This document shows, in pieces, positions 37,112-46,078 of a DNA stretch of 64,000 nt (positions within the stretch are counted from its first letter, which is position 1; every line of letters begins with the position of its first letter). This DNA comes from Ignavibacteria bacterium (lineage in GTDB: Bacteria > Bacteroidota > Ignavibacteria > Ignavibacteriales > Melioribacteraceae), in assembly GCA_016873835.1 (NCBI GenBank), contig VGVY01000003.1:38854-102853 (forward strand). Direction: 5' to 3'. The notes beneath the pieces are model-generated. The model had not been told where the DNA came from. It was given only the letters and a program-made list of their open reading frames with translations, and did no database searches. A program made the position numbers and the translations under genes.

Positions 37112-38122
37112 ATGGCAAAAAAGAATCTTCAATCGGTAAATGAAATCACTAAGTATTTGAAGAAAGATAAATTACTGCCAATTTATTTTCTTAGCGGCGA
37201 AGATAACTTTTCAATCGAATATTCAATTGAACAGATTAGAAAAACGTTTGAGCAATATGTATTATCAGATTTTGATAAGGAAATTGTAACTTTAGAAAAA
37301 TCAAGTAATTTGAATCAGATTTTGGATTATGCATATTCATTTCCATTTGGTGGTGGTAAGAAATTATATATTTTACAAAATTTTGAAAAGGTTAGTGATA
37401 AAAAAGATTTAGTAAATTATGTAACAAATCCACCTGAATTTACGTTATTAATTATTTCTTATTTTGAAAAGGTTAAAGATTTATCAAAAGAACCATTTGC
37501 ATCACTTGCCTTAAAAAATTATTTATTCGAAGCTAGAATAGAAACCGGTGAAGAGTTAATCAATTGGGTGATTGAAAAAGCAAATGAACTGAATTTTGCT
37601 ATAAATTATGATTTAGCTGAATCACTAATTGAAATAGTTGGAGAAGAAAAAAGTCTAATAAGAACTCAGATACAAAAACTTTCTGATTATTCTCTAGGAA
37701 AAAAAGAAATAACATTTGTTGATATCCAGAAAATTGCTTCACCAACAAAGAAATATTCTATATTTGATTTGCAAGATGCACTAGGAAAGGGTGATAAATC
37801 CAATTCAGTTGAAATTGCATACAATTTATTGGATTCCAACCAAGAAATAGTTGTAATTATTAATATGATTTCAAAATTTATTAGCACAGTTGCCCAAATA
37901 ACAGAATTAATTAAATTAAAAGTTAGTGATAATGACGGTGCAAAAATGCTGGGAGTGAGCTGGTATTATTATGTAAATTGTAAAAAAGCTCAATTTTTAA
38001 TGCCAGATGAAAAACTTCTTAAAGCATCAAAAGCTTTGTTGAATGCAGATCTAGCAGTAAAAACCTCATCAGTTGATTCTAAGACAATTTTACTGGTTTT
38101 AATAACGGAAATGCTGAAGTAA
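37112..38122 (+). CDS. holA: DNA polymerase III subunit delta
   Basis: A 336-residue protein of normal HolA length. The delta subunit opens the sliding clamp within the clamp loader. The N-terminal domain begins with Leu-Pro-Ile-Tyr-Phe-Leu-Ser-Gly-Glu-Asp, as in the family, and shows Pro-Phe-Gly-Gly-Gly-Lys-Lys-Leu. The C-terminal collar domain ends with Leu-Lys-Ala-Ser-Lys-Ala-Leu-Leu-Asn-Ala-Asp-Leu-Ala-Val-Lys. As expected for delta it lacks a working Walker motif. The start codon directly follows the small-subunit stop. Confidence 0.92.
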   Translation: MAKKNLQSVNEITKYLKKDKLLPIYFLSGEDNFSIEYSIEQIRKTFEQYVLSDFDKEIVTLEKSSNLNQILDYAYSFPFGGGKKLYILQNFEKVSDKKDLVNYVTNPPEFTLLIISYFEKVKDLSKEPFASLALKNYLFEARIETGEELINWVIEKANELNFAINYDLAESLIEIVGEEKSLIRTQIQKLSDYSLGKKEITFVDIQKIASPTKKYSIFDLQDALGKGDKSNSVEIAYNLLDSNQEIVVIINMISKFISTVAQITELIKLKVSDNDGAKMLGVSWYYYVNCKKAQFLMPDEKLLKASKALLNADLAVKTSSVDSKTILLVLITEMLK

Positions 38123-38214
38123 CATGATCGATTACTGATGAGATGGAAAAAGCTTCCTTTTTAGAGTAAATTTGACAAAAAAATTGAAACATTCTCAAAA
38201 CTTATTAGGTATAA

Positions 38215-38808
38215 TTGGCACTCAATAAAAAATTATCTGAACTATCAGACGAAGAAGTAATTAAAAATTTTCAAGAAACCAATAATCTTGAAGCATATGA
38301 AGTTTTAGTTAAGCGCTATAAGGATCCATTAATGAATTTTGTGTATCGTTTTGTTGGTGATCGTGATGCTTGTACGGATATTGTTCAAGACACTATGATT
38401 AAGTTTTACCTTAATAAAGATTCGTATAGAGAGTTTGCAAAATTTTCAACATGGATCTACACTATTGCTGGAAATCTGGCTAAGAATGAATTAAAGAGAA
38501 GAAAGAGAAGGAATATCTTTTCATTGAGTCAATCATCGGATGATGAATGGACGCCTCAAATTGAAGATAAATCATTCTTAGCACCAGACCGTGCTGCAGA
38601 TAGTGAAATCAAAAATGAATTTATTCAACGTGCTTTATTGAAAGTGAAACCAGTTTATAGAGAAGTTGTAATTCTCAGGGATATTCAAGAACTATCATAT
38701 GAAGAAATAGCTGAGATAACTGGTCTTTCACTTGGAACTGTAAAATCAAGGATTAATCGGGGGAGAAATCAATTGCAAAAATTATTAAAAACAATTTATC
38801 ACGGGTAA
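38215..38808 (+). CDS. RNA polymerase sigma factor, ECF type
   Basis: A 197-residue protein. The only start is TTG at 38215, since a stop codon lies directly upstream in frame; an AGGT five bases earlier may serve as ribosome binding site. Region 2 (about residues 25-100) includes Asp-Ile-Val-Gln-Asp-Thr and Phe-Ser-Thr-Trp-Ile-Tyr-Thr-Ile-Ala, contacting core polymerase and the -10 element. Region 4 (about 135-190) has Leu-Ser-Tyr-Glu-Glu-Ile-Ala-Glu and the recognition helix Leu-Gly-Thr-Val-Lys-Ser-Arg-Ile. No region 3 is present, so it is ECF type. Its target promoters are unknown. A candidate anti-sigma is 3 bases downstream. Confidence 0.93.
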   Translation: MALNKKLSELSDEEVIKNFQETNNLEAYEVLVKRYKDPLMNFVYRFVGDRDACTDIVQDTMIKFYLNKDSYREFAKFSTWIYTIAGNLAKNELKRRKRRNIFSLSQSSDDEWTPQIEDKSFLAPDRAADSEIKNEFIQRALLKVKPVYREVVILRDIQELSYEEIAEITGLSLGTVKSRINRGRNQLQKLLKTIYHG

Positions 38809-38811
38809 ATA

Positions 38812-39507
38812 ATGGAAAAAAATTTTTACAGTGAAGAGAATAACAGACATTCAGAGTTAATAAAAGACCTTAATAAACTTCCAAAGATTTCCGCACCAGA
38901 AAATTTTGAATTTAGCTTAATGACAAGAATTCAAAACCAGAATTTTATTGGAACCGAAGAACTTAAACCACAATTTAATCTTGTGAAGTTCTTTGCTCCT
39001 TCAGCTGTTGTTGCCGTTGTTATCATTATGTTCTTTTTATTTCTACCTTCGAATGATTCAATGTTTGAAAATCCATTAATGTCTGAACCAACTATTATTG
39101 CTGAAAAATCGAAACAAATTATTGGCTCTGCTTCAAACGGTGCTGAAAATATAAAAAGTACTAAAAAGAAAAACGCGTCTAACAAAGTTCAGCTTTCAAC
39201 TTCAAATAACTATGATATTGTTGTCAATAGAAATGACGCTGTAATGAAAGAAAAAGCAAAGTATCCTATATTTAGCAAAAGGTCTGTATCACTTGATGAT
39301 TACATTTCTGGAGACAATGCAAAAAGAAATAATTTACAAGAGGGAAATGTTGTAAGAGCATCTGAAGAGTCTCCTGAGTTCGATGGATTTTTTGTAAAAC
39401 AAGAACCTGATAAAAAGACAATTGAAAAATATCGTGCAATGCTGGATTCAGCTAAAAAAGCACAAACTAAAGCAGATTCTGTAAAAAAAGCTAAAAAAGT
39501 AGAATAA
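38812..39507 (+). CDS. candidate membrane anti-sigma factor
   Basis: A 231-residue protein with one central membrane segment (about 60-79). The cytoplasmic N-terminus (Leu-Pro-Lys-Ile-Ser-Ala-Pro-Glu-Asn-Phe-Glu) resembles anti-sigma partners of ECF factors in this phylum. The zinc-finger His-x3-Cys-x2-Cys motif of classical anti-sigmas is absent. The periplasmic part is low-complexity, Lys- and Ser-rich. The call rests mainly on the 3-base spacing after the sigma gene and the topology. Confidence 0.55.
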   Translation: MEKNFYSEENNRHSELIKDLNKLPKISAPENFEFSLMTRIQNQNFIGTEELKPQFNLVKFFAPSAVVAVVIIMFFLFLPSNDSMFENPLMSEPTIIAEKSKQIIGSASNGAENIKSTKKKNASNKVQLSTSNNYDIVVNRNDAVMKEKAKYPIFSKRSVSLDDYISGDNAKRNNLQEGNVVRASEESPEFDGFFVKQEPDKKTIEKYRAMLDSAKKAQTKADSVKKAKKVE

Positions 39508-39592
39508 ATATCAAGAAATGCTCAAAAATTTGTTTTTTTAGCTCATCATCCTTAAATTTCGACCTCAAAAATTAGTAAGGAAATACATTACA

Positions 39593-39799
39593 ATGAAAAC
39601 TGGTATTCATCCGGTCTATAGAAAATGTGAAGTTTCATGTGTTTGCGGCAATAATTTTATCACTAGATCAACTGTTAGCAGTATAAAATTAGAAATTTGC
39701 TCAGAATGTCATCCATTTTTCACTGGTAAACAAAAAATAGTTGATTCTACTGGACGAGTTGAAAGATTCAAAAAGAAATATGGCTTGAAGGAAGCATAA
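39593..39799 (+). CDS. rpmE: 50S ribosomal protein L31, zinc-binding type
   Basis: A 68-residue protein starting Met-Lys-Thr-Gly-Ile-His-Pro, as in L31. The paired Cys motifs Cys-Val-Cys and Cys-Ser-Glu-Cys are those of the zinc-binding (type A) form. L31 bridges the two ribosomal subunits. An AAGGAAA element lies 10 bases upstream, and a strong terminator follows, so it is a single-gene unit. Confidence 0.95.
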   Translation: MKTGIHPVYRKCEVSCVCGNNFITRSTVSSIKLEICSECHPFFTGKQKIVDSTGRVERFKKKYGLKEA

Positions 39800-39819
39800 T
39801 TGGACTTCAGAAATTATAC

Positions 39820-39848
39820 AAGGGCTGTTTCTTTACAGCCCTTTCGCA
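39820..39848 (+). terminator. rho-independent terminator after rpmE
   Basis: A perfect 9-bp stem AAGGGCTGT (39820-39828) with ACAGCCCTT (39835-39843) has a TTCTTT loop; the T tract is short (TTTCGCATTTT). Confidence 0.8.
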
Positions 39849-39899
39849 TTTTAAAGACCTCCCGAATAATTTCACAAAAATAAGTTTGTATCACTCAAA

Positions 39900-41270
39900 A
39901 TGAATGAAGAACAACAAAAAGAAATCACAGAATTAAATTTATATCAAGGTGTTCGGGGACACGCTATTAAAATTCTTAATCGAGTCGATCGGACAGATGC
40001 CTATTTAGATAAATTGTTGGATATAGAAATTAAGAATTCAAATTTGACTGGTCCTGATAAAGCTCTTCTTTTTGAAATTGTACATGGTGTAATGCGTTGG
40101 TCTGGTAGGATTGACTGGATTCTCAATGGATTTTATAAAGGTCAATTTTCAAAAGTAATACCAAATATCAAAAATGCGCTTAGAGTTGCTTTGTATCAAA
40201 TACTTTTTTTAGATAAGATTCCTGATTATGCAGCAGTTTATGAATCAGTTGAATTTGTAAAAAAATTACAAGGTCAGAAATATGCTGATATTGCAAATGC
40301 AGTCCTTCGGAATATAATTAGAAGTAAAGACGGTATTCGATATCCAAATCCAGAGGAGGATCTAGTTGGATATTTAAGTGCATATTATTCTCATCCAACG
40401 TGGATTGTAAAAAGATGGTTATCGAGATTTGGCCAAGAAGCCACAGAAAAATTATTGATCGCTAATAATAATAAACCGATAATAACACTTAGAGTTAATG
40501 GACTAGTTACTAATAAAGTTGAATTTATTAAACTGCTTGAATTTGTTGATTTAAAATTCAGTGAAAGCAAATATCTTGATCAATTTATTAAATTAAATAT
40601 TTTAACAAACATTGCCGATTGGGAATTTTTTCAAAAAGGATATTTTTCGATCCAAGATGAAAGTACTGGACTTCCAGTAATTTTACTTGATACTAAACCG
40701 GGAATGAGGGTATTGGACTTATGTGCAGCACCTGGTGGAAAGACTGCTTTCTTAGCTGACTTAATGGAAAACGAGGGTGAAATTGTTGCCATTGATAGAT
40801 TTGAAAGCAGATTGAAAATTTTGGACAAAAATTTGGAGCGATTAAAAGTTAAAAATGTTAAATCAATTGCTATTGATTCGCTGACCTACGAAGATGATAA
40901 ATTATTCGATCGTGTACTTATTGATGCTCCTTGCAGTGGACTGGGTACATTAACTAAAAAACCTGATTTGAAATGGAAGAAAGATTTGGGCGATATAAGA
41001 AAAATTGTTAATATTCAATACGATTTACTAAAAAAAGGTGCGTCATTAGTCAGATCTGGAGGCAGTATTGTTTATAGCACATGTACTATTGAACCAGAGG
41101 AAAACCAAGATTTAATTAATAAGTTTTTAAGTGAGCATCCTAATTTTAAACTTGTTAATGGAAAAGATTTTCTACCTCATGAGTTAATAAATGAAGAAGG
41201 TTTTGCAGCAACGTATCCTCACATTCACGGAATTGATGGATCATTTGCATCAAAATTAATTAAAAATTAA
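39900..41270 (+). CDS. rsmB: 16S rRNA (cytosine-967 C5)-methyltransferase RsmB
   Basis: A 456-residue protein. Residues about 15-145 form a NusB-like RNA-binding domain, and about 240-455 the methyltransferase. SAM binding is in Asp-Leu-Cys-Ala-Ala-Pro-Gly-Gly-Lys-Thr. Two catalytic cysteines are visible: Cys345 in Asp-Ala-Pro-Cys-Ser-Gly, for product release, and Cys395 in Tyr-Ser-Thr-Cys-Thr, the nucleophile. The enzyme methylates C967 of 16S rRNA. Its start lies about 50 bases after the L31 terminator. Confidence 0.94.
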   Translation: MNEEQQKEITELNLYQGVRGHAIKILNRVDRTDAYLDKLLDIEIKNSNLTGPDKALLFEIVHGVMRWSGRIDWILNGFYKGQFSKVIPNIKNALRVALYQILFLDKIPDYAAVYESVEFVKKLQGQKYADIANAVLRNIIRSKDGIRYPNPEEDLVGYLSAYYSHPTWIVKRWLSRFGQEATEKLLIANNNKPIITLRVNGLVTNKVEFIKLLEFVDLKFSESKYLDQFIKLNILTNIADWEFFQKGYFSIQDESTGLPVILLDTKPGMRVLDLCAAPGGKTAFLADLMENEGEIVAIDRFESRLKILDKNLERLKVKNVKSIAIDSLTYEDDKLFDRVLIDAPCSGLGTLTKKPDLKWKKDLGDIRKIVNIQYDLLKKGASLVRSGGSIVYSTCTIEPEENQDLINKFLSEHPNFKLVNGKDFLPHELINEEGFAATYPHIHGIDGSFASKLIKN

Positions 41271-41277
41271 AATACAT

Positions 41278-42165
41278 ATGCCAACTGAAGCTTTAAAAAA
41301 ATTTGCAGAAGAACTAAAGCAAACCAGAGAAGCTAAAGAAATTACTCTCAAATCCATTTCCAATCGAACAAAAATTGATATAAAATATTTACAAGCTATT
41401 GAGAACTGCAATTTAAGTATTCTTCCTGATCTTTATATTCGTGAATTTATAAAGGAATATGCTCAAGTATTAGATTTAAATGTCAAAGAAATTATTAAGA
41501 AGTATGATAATGCTAAACTTGGAAAAATTGAAAGCAAAAATACCGAGGTTGCCGAAGAATCTGAAGAACTTAAAAGCGAAAAAGAAGATCAATTAATTGA
41601 AAGTGTTGAAGAAAATGTTGAATTTTCAGCCAATATAAAAACCACAGATCAAGAATTTCATTGGAAAAAGTTTTTTAAAAAATATCTTTTTCCAATTGGT
41701 TTTTTATTCTTTTTGGCATTATTAATATTAGTTTATTATTTATTTATTAAGGAATCCTCTCAAGAAATTATCACTGAATCTACATTTACTGAATCAACAT
41801 CCGAAATTAATGCAAGGTTTGAAGTTGATTCTTCTTTATCTGGTGAGGTTGTTCCAAAGGATGACAGTTTACGACTCAGTTTAAGTGCTTCTGCTCGAGT
41901 ATGGATAAAAATAATTTGCGATAAAAAAGAAGTATTGCAAGGATTTGTTGACAAAGATAAAAGCATTTCCTACAAAGCAATTAAAGAATTTCGTGTAGTA
42001 GTTGGAAATGCTGGATTGGTCAGCATGGAATTGAATAACAATCGATTAACTTTAATCGGAAATAGAGGTGAAATAAGAAGTTATAACATTACTGCTGATA
42101 CTGTAAAATCTTTTCTAATATCTGTTCCAACGAAAAATGAAAATAGATCCAATCCGCAGAATTGA
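41278..42165 (+). CDS. RodZ-like protein (HTH_25, one membrane segment, DUF4115)
   Basis: A 295-residue protein. Residues about 7-75 are a Cro-type helix-turn-helix of the HTH_25 kind (Leu-Lys-Ser-Ile-Ser-Asn-Arg-Thr-Lys-Ile). An acidic linker follows, then a single membrane segment (137-157), then a C-terminal DUF4115-like beta domain starting near Leu-Ser-Ala-Ser-Ala-Arg-Val-Trp-Ile-Lys. RodZ links MreB to the membrane in rod-shape control; the same layout is used by other membrane-bound regulators. mreB is not in the window, so RodZ function is inferred by architecture. It overlaps ligA by 29 bases. Confidence 0.8.
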   Translation: MPTEALKKFAEELKQTREAKEITLKSISNRTKIDIKYLQAIENCNLSILPDLYIREFIKEYAQVLDLNVKEIIKKYDNAKLGKIESKNTEVAEESEELKSEKEDQLIESVEENVEFSANIKTTDQEFHWKKFFKKYLFPIGFLFFLALLILVYYLFIKESSQEIITESTFTESTSEINARFEVDSSLSGEVVPKDDSLRLSLSASARVWIKIICDKKEVLQGFVDKDKSISYKAIKEFRVVVGNAGLVSMELNNNRLTLIGNRGEIRSYNITADTVKSFLISVPTKNENRSNPQN

Positions 42166-44149
42166 AGAACTCCGTACCATTATTCAAGAGCACGATTATA
42201 ATTATTTTGTTCTTGCAAATCCCATAGTTAGTGATTTTACCTATGATCAGTTATTAAAAGAATTGATCGAACTCGAAAAAAAATATCCAGAATATTTAAC
42301 TCCAGATTCTCCAACTCAACGTGTCGGTTCAGATATTTCAAATGAATTCGATTCTGTAAATCATAAAATTCCTATGTTAAGTTTGTCTAATACATATAGT
42401 GAAGATGAATTAATTGATTTTGATAGACGCGTAAGAGATTTTGCTGGAGAAGCTACTACACCTGATTATATCTGTGAACTTAAAATTGATGGTGTATCCA
42501 TAAGTTTGCAATATGAAAACGGTATTCTAAAAACGGCAGCTACAAGAGGAGATGGTATTATTGGCGAGGATGTAACAAATAATATTAAAACTATTCGTTC
42601 AATACCACTCAGCGTAAATAAAAAGTTTCTAAAAGAATTTGGGTCATTTAATTTTGAAGTTAGAGGTGAAGTATATATGGAAAATGAAGACTTCAAAAAG
42701 ATGAATGATGAAAGGGAATTGAATGGTGAAAAGTTGTTTGCTAATCCACGCAATTCAACTGCTGGAACAATTAAATTATTGGATTCCAAAATAGTTGCTA
42801 AAAGACCTATTAAAGCATTTATGTATTATTACTATTCTGAGTATACTAAAATCGGTTCTCAACTTGAAAATTTACTTATGCTCAAGAAATTAGGTTTTCG
42901 TATAAATGCAAATTATAAACATTGTAAAACAATTAATGATGTAATAGTTTTTTGTAAGGAATGGGAGGAGAGAAGAAATGAAATCCCATTTGAGATTGAT
43001 GGAGTAGTCATTAAAGTAAACTCAATCAATTTACAGCAAAATCTTGGCAGTATTGCAAAATCACCGCGTTGGGCTGTTGCTTATAAATTTAAAGCAAAAC
43101 AAGCTTCCACTTTACTAAAAAAAATAACTTGGCAAGTTGGCAGAACTGGTACTTTAACACCGGTTGCTGAACTGGAACCAATATTCTTAGCTGGTTCTAC
43201 TATAAGCCGTGCTACGCTGCATAACTTTGATGAAATTAAACGGAAAGATATTCGTGAAGGTGACTCAGTTGTAATTGAAAAAGGCGGAGATGTAATTCCA
43301 AAAGTAGTTTCTGTGGATGTTTCAAAAAGGAATAAAAACTTAACAGAAACAGAATTACCAATTCGCTGCCCGACATGCGGCTCAAAATTGTTTAAACCTG
43401 AAAATGAAGTTGCAATTTACTGTGATAACAACTTCTGTCCAGATCAAATAAAGGGTAGATTGATTCATTTTGCCTCTCGTGGAGCAATGGATATAGAAGG
43501 GTTAGGCGAGTCATTAATTAATTTATTTACAGAAATGAAATTCTTAAAAGACTTTGCTGATATTTATGACCTCAAAAATAAAAGAAATGAATTAATTGAG
43601 ATTGAGAGACTTGGTGAGAAAAGTGTTGATAATTTACTTAATGCAATTGATAAAAGTAAAAATCAACAATTTGAAAAGGTTTTATTTTCATTGGGAATAA
43701 GATATGTTGGTTCTGGAGCAGCAAAAAAGCTTGCTGAACATTTTATTAGTATTGATAATCTAATTTCAGCAACTAAAGAGGAAATTGAAGGAATTTATGA
43801 GATTGGTCCAAGCATTAGCTCAAGTATTATTAGATTTTTTAAAAGTAAAGATAATTTGAAACTTATAGAAAGATTGAAAAAGGCTGGTCTGAATTTTAAT
43901 ACAAGTATTGCAAAAGGTGTAAATAAGTTTAACGGAAAATCATTTGTGTTAACCGGAACACTCTCAATTTTAACACGCGATGAAGCTAAAGAAAAAATTA
44001 TTTATTTTGGAGGTAAAGTATCTTCTTCTGTAAGCAAACTTACAGATTATGTTGTTGTTGGGGAAAATCCCGGTTCTAAACTTGATAAAGCTGTAAAACT
44101 TGGATTAAAAATTTTGACTGAAGAAGAATTTATTGAAATGATCAAATAA
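42137..44149 (+). CDS. ligA: NAD-dependent DNA ligase LigA
   Basis: A 670-residue protein of normal LigA length. It seals nicks using NAD. Order of domains: Ia, adenylation domain with nucleophile Lys116 in Lys-Ile-Asp-Gly, OB fold, zinc finger (C411, C414, C429, C434), helix-hairpin-helix repeats and a C-terminal BRCT domain (from about residue 590, Gly-Lys-Ser-Phe-Val-Leu-Thr-Gly-Thr-Leu). The ATG is within the end of the RodZ-like gene, implying translational coupling. Confidence 0.97.
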   Translation: MKIDPIRRIEELRTIIQEHDYNYFVLANPIVSDFTYDQLLKELIELEKKYPEYLTPDSPTQRVGSDISNEFDSVNHKIPMLSLSNTYSEDELIDFDRRVRDFAGEATTPDYICELKIDGVSISLQYENGILKTAATRGDGIIGEDVTNNIKTIRSIPLSVNKKFLKEFGSFNFEVRGEVYMENEDFKKMNDERELNGEKLFANPRNSTAGTIKLLDSKIVAKRPIKAFMYYYYSEYTKIGSQLENLLMLKKLGFRINANYKHCKTINDVIVFCKEWEERRNEIPFEIDGVVIKVNSINLQQNLGSIAKSPRWAVAYKFKAKQASTLLKKITWQVGRTGTLTPVAELEPIFLAGSTISRATLHNFDEIKRKDIREGDSVVIEKGGDVIPKVVSVDVSKRNKNLTETELPIRCPTCGSKLFKPENEVAIYCDNNFCPDQIKGRLIHFASRGAMDIEGLGESLINLFTEMKFLKDFADIYDLKNKRNELIEIERLGEKSVDNLLNAIDKSKNQQFEKVLFSLGIRYVGSGAAKKLAEHFISIDNLISATKEEIEGIYEIGPSISSSIIRFFKSKDNLKLIERLKKAGLNFNTSIAKGVNKFNGKSFVLTGTLSILTRDEAKEKIIYFGGKVSSSVSKLTDYVVVGENPGSKLDKAVKLGLKILTEEEFIEMIK

Positions 44150-44153
44150 TATT

Positions 44154-44684
44154 ATGATTGAGAAAATAAAACTTAGAATATCGCACTACCTAATTCATAA
44201 AAATTACTTAAGAAAGAGAAATGAACCTTTCTCATTTAATAAAATTATATCTAATGCCACTGACTTTTTAATTATTATGCCATCTGAAGAAAATGATTTT
44301 TATCATTCCTTAGAACTCATAAAATATATCTTAATCCATAAAAAGAACATCTCACTTTTTCTACCAGAATATAGATATTCATTACTACCCGAAAAGGAAA
44401 AGTTTAAAATTATTTCTTATCATGAAAAGCAAAAAACAAGGTTTAATTTACCTGAAAAATCCTTAGGCAATAGACTTAGGGCCAAGGAATTCGATATAGT
44501 AATAGACTTGAACAAAAAAGAGGATGTATTTTTCAGTGCTGTTTCAAATTTAGTGACAGCCAAGCTTAGAATGAGCTTTGTAAAAGAACGCTCTGATGAT
44601 TACTATGACCTACAAATAGCTAACAGTATTGAAAATTCTGAACAAATATACCGGCAGTTTTTAAGTTATCTGCAGATGTTTTGA
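44154..44684 (+). CDS. uncharacterised protein, DUF6913 / GT9-fragment-like
   Basis: A 176-residue protein starting 4 bases after ligA. It has a Rossmann-like layout: an Ile-Ile-Met-Pro-Ser-Glu strand-loop, a helix, then Phe-Asp-Ile-Val-Ile-Asp-Leu-Asn-Lys-Lys, and later Ala-Lys-Leu-Arg-Met-Ser-Phe-Val and Asp-Asp-Tyr-Tyr-Asp-Leu-Gln-Ile. This resembles the N-terminal half of family-9 (heptosyltransferase) glycosyltransferases and the small Bacteroidota DUF6913 proteins. No substrate-binding half follows, so it is not a complete transferase. Both resemblances are by eye; function is unknown. Confidence 0.6.
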   Translation: MIEKIKLRISHYLIHKNYLRKRNEPFSFNKIISNATDFLIIMPSEENDFYHSLELIKYILIHKKNISLFLPEYRYSLLPEKEKFKIISYHEKQKTRFNLPEKSLGNRLRAKEFDIVIDLNKKEDVFFSAVSNLVTAKLRMSFVKERSDDYYDLQIANSIENSEQIYRQFLSYLQMF

Positions 44685-44756
44685 GAAAACTTCTTTTGAA
44701 AAATGAAATGAATTTGTAGATTATATATAGAAAAATTCAAAAAAGGCTAATTTCTG

Positions 44757-45119
44757 ATGGACGAAAACATAAATTTTGAACTAAAAAGAATTGGAGATAT
44801 TTCGGTTTTTAAATTAAATGAAAAACGATTTGATGCTTCGATTGCTGGATTTGTAAAAGGTGAATTTACTATTATACTCCACACAGATGAGGTTAAAAAA
44901 TTAGTTATTGATCTTTCTGAAATTGAATATTGTGACAGCTCAGGATTATCAGCAATATTATTGGCTTTTAGAATTCTGCAATCCAGTGATGGCCATATTA
45001 GATTAGCATCACCGACAAAAAATGTAAAGACACTCATAGAAATTTCACAATTGGATAGAGTTCTTACAATTTGTAATACTGTCAATGAAGCTGTTAAAGA
45101 TCTTGAAAATATTGTTTGA
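44757..45119 (+). CDS. STAS-domain anti-sigma factor antagonist
   Basis: A 120-residue single-domain STAS protein of the SpoIIAA type. The phosphorylatable motif is Asp60-Ser-Ser-Gly-Leu64. In the family, serine phosphorylation by an anti-sigma kinase turns binding off, and dephosphorylation releases a sigma factor or other partner. Neither a cognate HATPase kinase nor a PP2C phosphatase is in the window, so the partner is unknown. About 70 bases of AT-rich DNA precede it. Confidence 0.9.
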   Translation: MDENINFELKRIGDISVFKLNEKRFDASIAGFVKGEFTIILHTDEVKKLVIDLSEIEYCDSSGLSAILLAFRILQSSDGHIRLASPTKNVKTLIEISQLDRVLTICNTVNEAVKDLENIV

Positions 45120-45229
45120 TCATCAAATCAAGATAAATTCTCAAAACGACTACAAAAAATATTATCCCTTAAATTGCTCTTCATTAAAATTATTCCTTAT
45201 TTACAATAACTATAACAATTTTATTGCAA

Positions 45230-46075
45230 ATGATTAATAAAGAAGTCTTACGACAGATAAAATTAGTAGTTTCTGATCTTGACGGCACTTTATTAAATGA
45301 CAATGGAGATTTGGATAAGAGCACAATTGATTTAATACATCAATTAAATAAAAACAATGTCCCATTTGCTCTTGCTACTGGTCGTTTATTTAATGCAATT
45401 AAAGATTATATACAAATACTGAATTTGAAAATTCCACAGATTACTTTAGATGGAACATATATTGTTAATCCCTTTTCAAATGAAGTATTATTTGAAGAAT
45501 ATCTTCCTCGCAAATATGTAAAACGTGCGCTAAACTTGTCCGATAAATATTTATTAAAGGTTGCTCTCTGTCATGGTTCTGCTATTCTTTATACTAAAGA
45601 GAATTCTTTAATATCCGATATGCTGGAAAAATATAATGCTAATTATTCACTCGTGGAAACTTATGAAGATCATTTAGATAATACCTTAGAAATTCTTATA
45701 ACAAGCGAGTATAGTGAACAGTTAAGATATGTTAGCAAAAAAATGTCGTTTCCTTATACGTACGGGATTAGAAATTCGTTTTATAAATCACAAACTCATG
45801 GTGGAATTTATTATCTTGAAATTAGAAAGATTGGTTCCAGTAAAGGTGAAGGATTAAAGAAGCTTTGTGAACACCTTAACATTAAAGTTAAAGAAGCAGC
45901 TGTTATTGGAGATTGGTATAATGATAAAACATTATTTGAAACAGATGCGCTAAAAGTTGCAATGGCTAATGCTGTTCCAGAAATAAAAAGATTATCTGAT
46001 ATAGTTACAAGGAAAGATAATAATTGTGGGGGTGCAGCTGAGTTTTTGGAAATATTATTATCAGCAAAAAAATAA
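45230..46075 (+). CDS. HAD-superfamily Cof-type phosphatase
   Basis: A 281-residue protein starting at the ATG at 45230; a TTG two codons earlier is also open. HAD motif I is Asp16-Leu-Asp18-Gly-Thr, with Asp16 the nucleophile. Motif II lies in Ala-Leu-Ala-Thr-Gly-Arg. Motif IV is Ile-Gly-Asp-Trp-Tyr-Asn-Asp. The C2-type cap sits between, and Gly-Ser-Ser-Lys-Gly-Glu-Gly-Leu is typical of Cof-like enzymes. These hydrolyse sugar phosphates, flavin or pyridoxal phosphates; the exact substrate cannot be read. It is 3 bases from the next gene. Confidence 0.9.
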   Translation: MINKEVLRQIKLVVSDLDGTLLNDNGDLDKSTIDLIHQLNKNNVPFALATGRLFNAIKDYIQILNLKIPQITLDGTYIVNPFSNEVLFEEYLPRKYVKRALNLSDKYLLKVALCHGSAILYTKENSLISDMLEKYNANYSLVETYEDHLDNTLEILITSEYSEQLRYVSKKMSFPYTYGIRNSFYKSQTHGGIYYLEIRKIGSSKGEGLKKLCEHLNIKVKEAAVIGDWYNDKTLFETDALKVAMANAVPEIKRLSDIVTRKDNNCGGAAEFLEILLSAKK

Positions 46076-46078
46076 ACC

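Noticed and set aside
38145..38162. GGAA/TTCC plus T5 after holA as terminator
   Set aside because: A four-base stem is too weak to support.
38210..38215. TATAAT as a -10 box for the ECF sigma gene
   Set aside because: It overlaps the only possible start codon and has no -35 at proper distance (TTGACA is 32 bases away).
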